Origin: Candidatus Omnitrophota bacterium
GTDB lineage: Bacteria; Omnitrophota; Koll11; Duberdicusellales; 4484-171
Length of the DNA stretch: 8,376 bases
Reading direction: 5' to 3'
NCBI GenBank assembly: GCA_030692055.1
Contig: JAUYCY010000060.1
Location: 1-8,376 of the forward strand
The position numbers and the translations under genes are program-made. Positions 6,233-8,376 of this stretch are shown piece after piece. The stretch's first letter is position 1, and the number at the start of each line of letters is the position of its first letter. The notes under the pieces were generated by a model that saw nothing but the letters and a program-made list of their open reading frames with translations, was not told the origin of the DNA and made no database searches.

Positions 6233-6395
6233 CACAGATGAGCACAGATGAATATTGCAGATGAACACAGATAAATATCTGTACTATCTTGTACTTTTAT
6301 AATCTACCATAAATTAAACAAAAGACAACAAAATTCAAATCTATATCTATATATAATCTGTGCCTATCTGCGGTCTTTATCTGTAATCATCTGTG
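6233..6395. repeat. four-box CACAGAT inverted repeat, element C
   Basis: Left-arm boxes start at 6233, 6243, 6256 (variant TGCAGAT) and 6266. Right-arm inverse boxes start at 6356, 6366 (variant ATCTGCG), 6379 (variant ATCTGTA) and 6389. The spacing is 10, 13 and 10 bp in both arms. An 83-nt AT-rich loop with no open frame separates the arms, unlike the 7-nt and 3-nt loops of elements A and D. The right arm runs over the last codons and stop of rarA. Confidence 0.85.
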
Positions 6396-7633
6396 TTTTT
6401 ACGTAAGTTCTCTAAAAACTCTTTTATCTTTTTCTCCTCGCCTATATCTTTTGGAAAATAGTATTTATTTGGCGCGCCGTAATCCTGCTCTACATACCCA
6501 CCAAAGCTGTGTGGATATTTGTAGTCTTTAGAATGTGTTTTTATATGCTTAGGTACCTCCTTAGTTTCTTGTTCTTCTACATCCTGCTTAGCTTTATCTA
6601 TAGCTAAATAGGCAGAATTAGATTTAGGCGATGCGGCTAAATAAATTGTAGCGTGTGCTAAAATTAGGTCTGATTCGGGGTTACCTACAAATTCTACTGC
6701 TTTAAAGGCACTCGTAGCAAAAACCAACGCAAAAGGGTTGGCATTACCAATGTCCTCAGAAGCTAAAATAACCAGGCGCCTGGCAATAAAACGCGGATCC
6801 TCGCCGCCTTTAATCATTTTTGCCAACCAATACAATGCACTATCCACGTCGCTTCCGCGAATAGATTTTATGAATGCCGAAATAGTATCGTAGTGGTAAG
6901 AGTCTTTTTTGTCATAAAACATATTTTTCTGGATACTCTCACAAGCTACCTCTAAATTAAAAGTTATCTTACCCTCATCAGAAGTTTGAGTGCTAAAAAT
7001 ACCTATTTCTAAAGAAGTTAGGGCTTTGCGGGCGTCTCCTGCGGATAAAATTGCAATATGTTCTAATGCCTTGTCGGTAACTTCAATATTTAAATACCCC
7101 AAACCTTTTTCTTTATCGGTAATGGCTTTTTTTAAGATAAAAATAATTTCTTCTTTAGTCAAAGGCTTAAACTCTGCCAGGATAGAACGCGAAATCAGCG
7201 AAGGGATAAGATAATAGCGCGGGTTATAAATAGTTGCGCCAATGAGATTAATGTTTGCGTTTTCGGTGTCGGGAACCAAAGATTCCTGCTGTAATTTATT
7301 AAAACGGTGAATCTCATCAATAAAAATAAAGGTTTTCCTTGCCTCTTTGACTAACTTTTCTTTTGCTTTGAGTATGATTTTTTTAACTTCCGGGCTAGAT
7401 GAAAAAGAAGCGTTAAGATATACAAAGTCGGCCTCTAAGCTTTTGGCGACAATTAGACCGAGGGTAGTTTTACCGCAACCTGCAGGCCCATAAAAAATAA
7501 GGGATGGGACTCGGCGCGATATGATAGCCCTTCTTAAAAGTTTGCCTTCTCCCAAGACATGCTTTTGCCCGACAAATTCTTCTAAATTCTGAGGTCTTAG
7601 ACGAACTGCGAGGGGAGTATCTTGGTTAAGCAT
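6377..7633 (-). CDS. rarA: replication-associated recombination protein A (RarA/MgsA)
   Basis: A 418-residue, full-length AAA+ ATPase related to clamp-loader subunits. RarA works at stalled replication forks and single-stranded gaps with SSB. The AAA+ core has the N-terminal box PLAVRLRPQNLEEFVGQ (7-23), Walker A GPAGCGKT (49-56), Walker B FIFIDE (102-107) followed by IHRFNKLQQ, sensor 1 in GATIYNP (132-138) and SRS (148-150) at the arginine-finger position. The rest fits the lid and the MgsA C-terminal domain, including DSALYWLAKMIKGGEDPRFI and the family hallmark YKYPHSFGGYVEQDY. The last residues, NTDDYR, and the stop are encoded by repeat element C, so the native C-terminus was probably altered by the element. 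ATG at 7633 lacks a Shine-Dalgarno site. The 6S RNA gene lies directly upstream. Confidence 0.96.
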   Translation of the reverse strand: MLNQDTPLAVRLRPQNLEEFVGQKHVLGEGKLLRRAIISRRVPSLIFYGPAGCGKTTLGLIVAKSLEADFVYLNASFSSSPEVKKIILKAKEKLVKEARKTFIFIDEIHRFNKLQQESLVPDTENANINLIGATIYNPRYYLIPSLISRSILAEFKPLTKEEIIFILKKAITDKEKGLGYLNIEVTDKALEHIAILSAGDARKALTSLEIGIFSTQTSDEGKITFNLEVACESIQKNMFYDKKDSYHYDTISAFIKSIRGSDVDSALYWLAKMIKGGEDPRFIARRLVILASEDIGNANPFALVFATSAFKAVEFVGNPESDLILAHATIYLAASPKSNSAYLAIDKAKQDVEEQETKEVPKHIKTHSKDYKYPHSFGGYVEQDYGAPNKYYFPKDIGEEKKIKEFLENLRKNTDDYR

Positions 7634-7642
7634 TTTTGTTTA

Positions 7643-7745
7643 CACAGATGAGCACAAATAAACACCACACCTGCCTGCCGGCAGGCAGGGATGGGCACAG
7701 ATTTTATCTGTGGTAATCTGCGGTCTGTATCTGTGGCTATCTGTG
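7643..7745. repeat. four-box CACAGAT inverted repeat, element D (interrupted)
   Basis: Left-arm boxes start at 7643, 7653 (variant CACAAAT), 7666 (CACA, interrupted) and 7696. Right-arm inverse boxes start at 7706, 7716 (variant ATCTGCG), 7729 and 7739. Box 3 of the left arm is split as CACA (7666-7669) and GAT (7690-7692) by the 20-bp palindrome. Without those 20 bp the left spacing is exactly 10, 13 and 10, the same as the right arm. The loop is 3 nt. It lies between 6S RNA and rarA and therefore in any read-through leader of rarA. Confidence 0.88.
7670..7689. repeat. 20-bp perfect palindrome inserted in element D
   Basis: CCTGCCTGCCGGCAGGCAGG is self-complementary over all 20 bp and interrupts a CACAGAT box. 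A shorter copy of its core is at 5180-5193. It is GC-rich in an AT-rich setting, which suggests a dispersed short repeat rather than local sequence drift. Confidence 0.92.
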
Positions 7746-7754
7746 TTTAATAAA

Positions 7755-7775
7755 TAAAAACGCCCTGCCGTTAGT
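7755..7775 (-). terminator. U-rich 3' end of 6S RNA
   Basis: The 3' arm of the 6S closing stem (CGGCAGGGCG) is followed directly by TTTTTATTTATT on the minus strand. No compact separate hairpin is seen, so termination would rely on the RNA's own closing stem. Confidence 0.5.
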
Positions 7776-7921
7776 CCGTCGAAGGCTCCCTGCTTACAGT
7801 CCTTTTCTCATACAGGTGGGTGCCGCATCCTTATCACCGCAGTGACAGGAAATTTGGCTCCCTTGTAATAGTTGTTGGCTGTAGCACTATTGCCTGCCGA
7901 CGTGACAGGCAGGGTTTCTGC
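7755..7921 (-). ncRNA. ssrS: 6S RNA
   Basis: An intergenic transcript of about 167 nt with a strong promoter and a U-rich end. It fits 6S RNA, which mimics an open promoter, binds sigma70-type RNA polymerase and tunes transcription in slow growth. The ends pair: CCCTGCC at the 5' side (7914-7908) with GGCAGGG at the 3' side (7769-7763). The closing stem then extends through GUC/GAC, GUCG/CGAC and AGGC/GCCU pairs with small bulges. A largely unpaired middle and a distal stem containing GGCACCCACCTGTATGAG (7824-7807), typical of many 6S RNAs, follow. The 3' arm runs straight into TTTTTATTTATT, so the closing stem may double as terminator. The nearby rarA is supportive, since a 6S gene of Bacillus subtilis lies close to its rarA homologue. 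Ends are estimated from promoter and U-tract. Confidence 0.82.
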
Positions 7922-7927
7922 ATTCTT

Positions 7928-7956
7928 ATTATAACATTGGGTAGGGGTGTTTTCAA
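7928..7956 (-). promoter_or_regulatory. sigma70-type promoter of 6S RNA
   Basis: The -35 box TTGAAA (7956-7951) and a consensus -10 box TATAAT (7933-7928) are separated by exactly 17 bp. The predicted start is G at 7921, 6 nt past the -10. It is the best promoter in the window. GTTTTCA (7949-7955) and its inverse TGAAAAC (7976-7982) form an inverted repeat overlapping the -35 box. Confidence 0.88.
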
Positions 7957-7982
7957 GGCGATATGGATTCCTCACTGAAAAC

Positions 7983-8131
7983 GTTTACAGCCCCGTAAAT
8001 ATTAAAGAATCCGTTAAACCTATCTGTCTATTTAGTGCGAGGAAAAATAATAGTTTCCAGCTCAACCTACCCTGCAAAGCTTAAACCCAAATTTTGTGAT
8101 AGCAAAATATATGCGAAGCGTCTTTTGGGTT
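7983..8131. other. non-coding stretch with hairpins upstream of 6S RNA
   Basis: No convincing gene is visible on either strand. AACCCAAA (8084-8091) pairs with TTTGGGTT (8124-8131) and encloses the smaller hairpin ATTTTG/CAAAAT (8091-8096/8103-8108). The right arm of the outer hairpin ends exactly where the tandem repeat begins. Confidence 0.5.
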
Positions 8132-8376
8132 CAGCTCTTTAAAAACAATAGGCTTTTCTCTCTTGTATGGTCTGTTACGATACGAAAGCACTTTTGCTTA
8201 TCATGAAAGGACATGCTGGAACCAATAAGAAAAAACTTTGTTGTACAAAGATTGGTTACAGCTCTTTAAAAACAATAGGCTTTTCTCTCTTGTATGGTCT
8301 GTTACGATACGAAAGCACTTTTGCTTATCATGAAAGGACATGCTGGAACCAATAAGAAAAAACTTTGTTGTACAAA
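8132..8376. repeat. tandem repeat, 127-bp period, 1.93 copies to window end
   Basis: Copy 1 (8132-8249) and copy 2 (8259-8376) are identical over all 118 nt compared, joined by 9 nt (8250-8258). The period is 127 bp, not a multiple of three, so no reading frame repeats. Each unit contains a hairpin-forming GATACGAAAGCAC...TGCTTATC segment. Across the copy junction AACCAAT (8220-8226) and CTTTG (8236-8240) pair with CAAAGATTGGTT (8246-8257). Copy 2 stops at the last base of the window, so the real number of units is unknown. Confidence 0.9.

Noticed and set aside
6273..6355. Promoter in the AT-rich loop of element C for the PAC2 gene
   Set aside because: TTGTTT and TATAAA-like boxes are present, but their spacing of about 14 bp is poor and such matches are expected by chance in this composition.
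7976..8000. GGGGCTGTAAACG on the minus strand resembling a tmRNA 5' end
   Set aside because: A tmRNA from here would have to run through the 6S promoter and gene, and no matching 3' acceptor half or tag frame is present.
8084..8257. Integron attC sites
   Set aside because: The hairpin ends do not match the GTTRRRY/RYYYAAC core sites and there is no integrase or cassette gene.
8167..8355. 62-codon plus-strand open frame
   Set aside because: It runs across the tandem repeat with a 127-bp period, so it reads the same DNA in two frames; it has no ribosome-binding site and no protein-like conservation.
8132..8376. CRISPR array
   Set aside because: The whole 118-nt unit is identical, with only 9 nt between copies; there are no short repeats with variable spacers and no cas genes.

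Overview
The window is an AT-rich bacterial segment in which every recognisable protein gene lies on the minus strand. Read in transcription order (right to left) it holds a 6S RNA gene, rarA, a PAC2-family gene, nnrE, a multi-pass membrane protein, a UlaG-like metallo-hydrolase, hypE, a UPF0280 (ApbE-like) gene and rex. The gene set (Rex, NiFe-hydrogenase maturation factor HypE, 6S RNA) points to an anaerobic or fermentative bacterium. The AT-rich coding sequence, the near absence of strong Shine-Dalgarno sites, a PAC2 protein and abundant CACAGAT-type and GC-palindrome intergenic repeats recall uncultivated lineages such as Omnitrophota, but that assignment is a guess.

Layout. Positions 1-84 may be the 3' end of a plus-strand gene, followed by two hairpins (112-131 and 162-188), the second terminator-like. 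Positions 198-357 (minus) look like a small frameshifted gene remnant. A candidate terminator for the rex end of the operon is at 371-434. Rex and the UPF0280 gene overlap by 8 nt. The metallo-hydrolase, membrane protein and nnrE form a tight block with gaps of 3 and 27 nt. The remaining junctions (hypE/metallo-hydrolase, nnrE/PAC2, PAC2/rarA, rarA/6S) are each filled by an inverted-repeat element; the UPF0280/hypE junction carries an unrelated GC-rich hairpin. Upstream of 6S RNA, 7983-8376 has no gene I can support; it contains hairpins and a perfect 127-bp-period tandem repeat that runs to the last base.

How the genes may work together. Rex senses NADH/NAD+, NnrE repairs damaged NAD(P)H hydrates, and HypE makes the cyanide ligand of NiFe hydrogenases, whose genes are common Rex targets in anaerobes. 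These three suggest a redox theme. RarA (replication-fork maintenance) beside 6S RNA (sigma70-RNA polymerase regulator) is a separate unit with a parallel in Bacillus subtilis, where a 6S gene and the rarA homologue are close.

The most unusual content is the repeat system. Three elements (2888-2974, 6233-6395, 7643-7745) are inverted repeats whose arms each hold four CACAGAT-like boxes with start-to-start spacing of exactly 10, 13 and 10 bp. In the third element a perfect 20-bp palindrome sits inside box 3, and removing it restores both the box and the spacing exactly.
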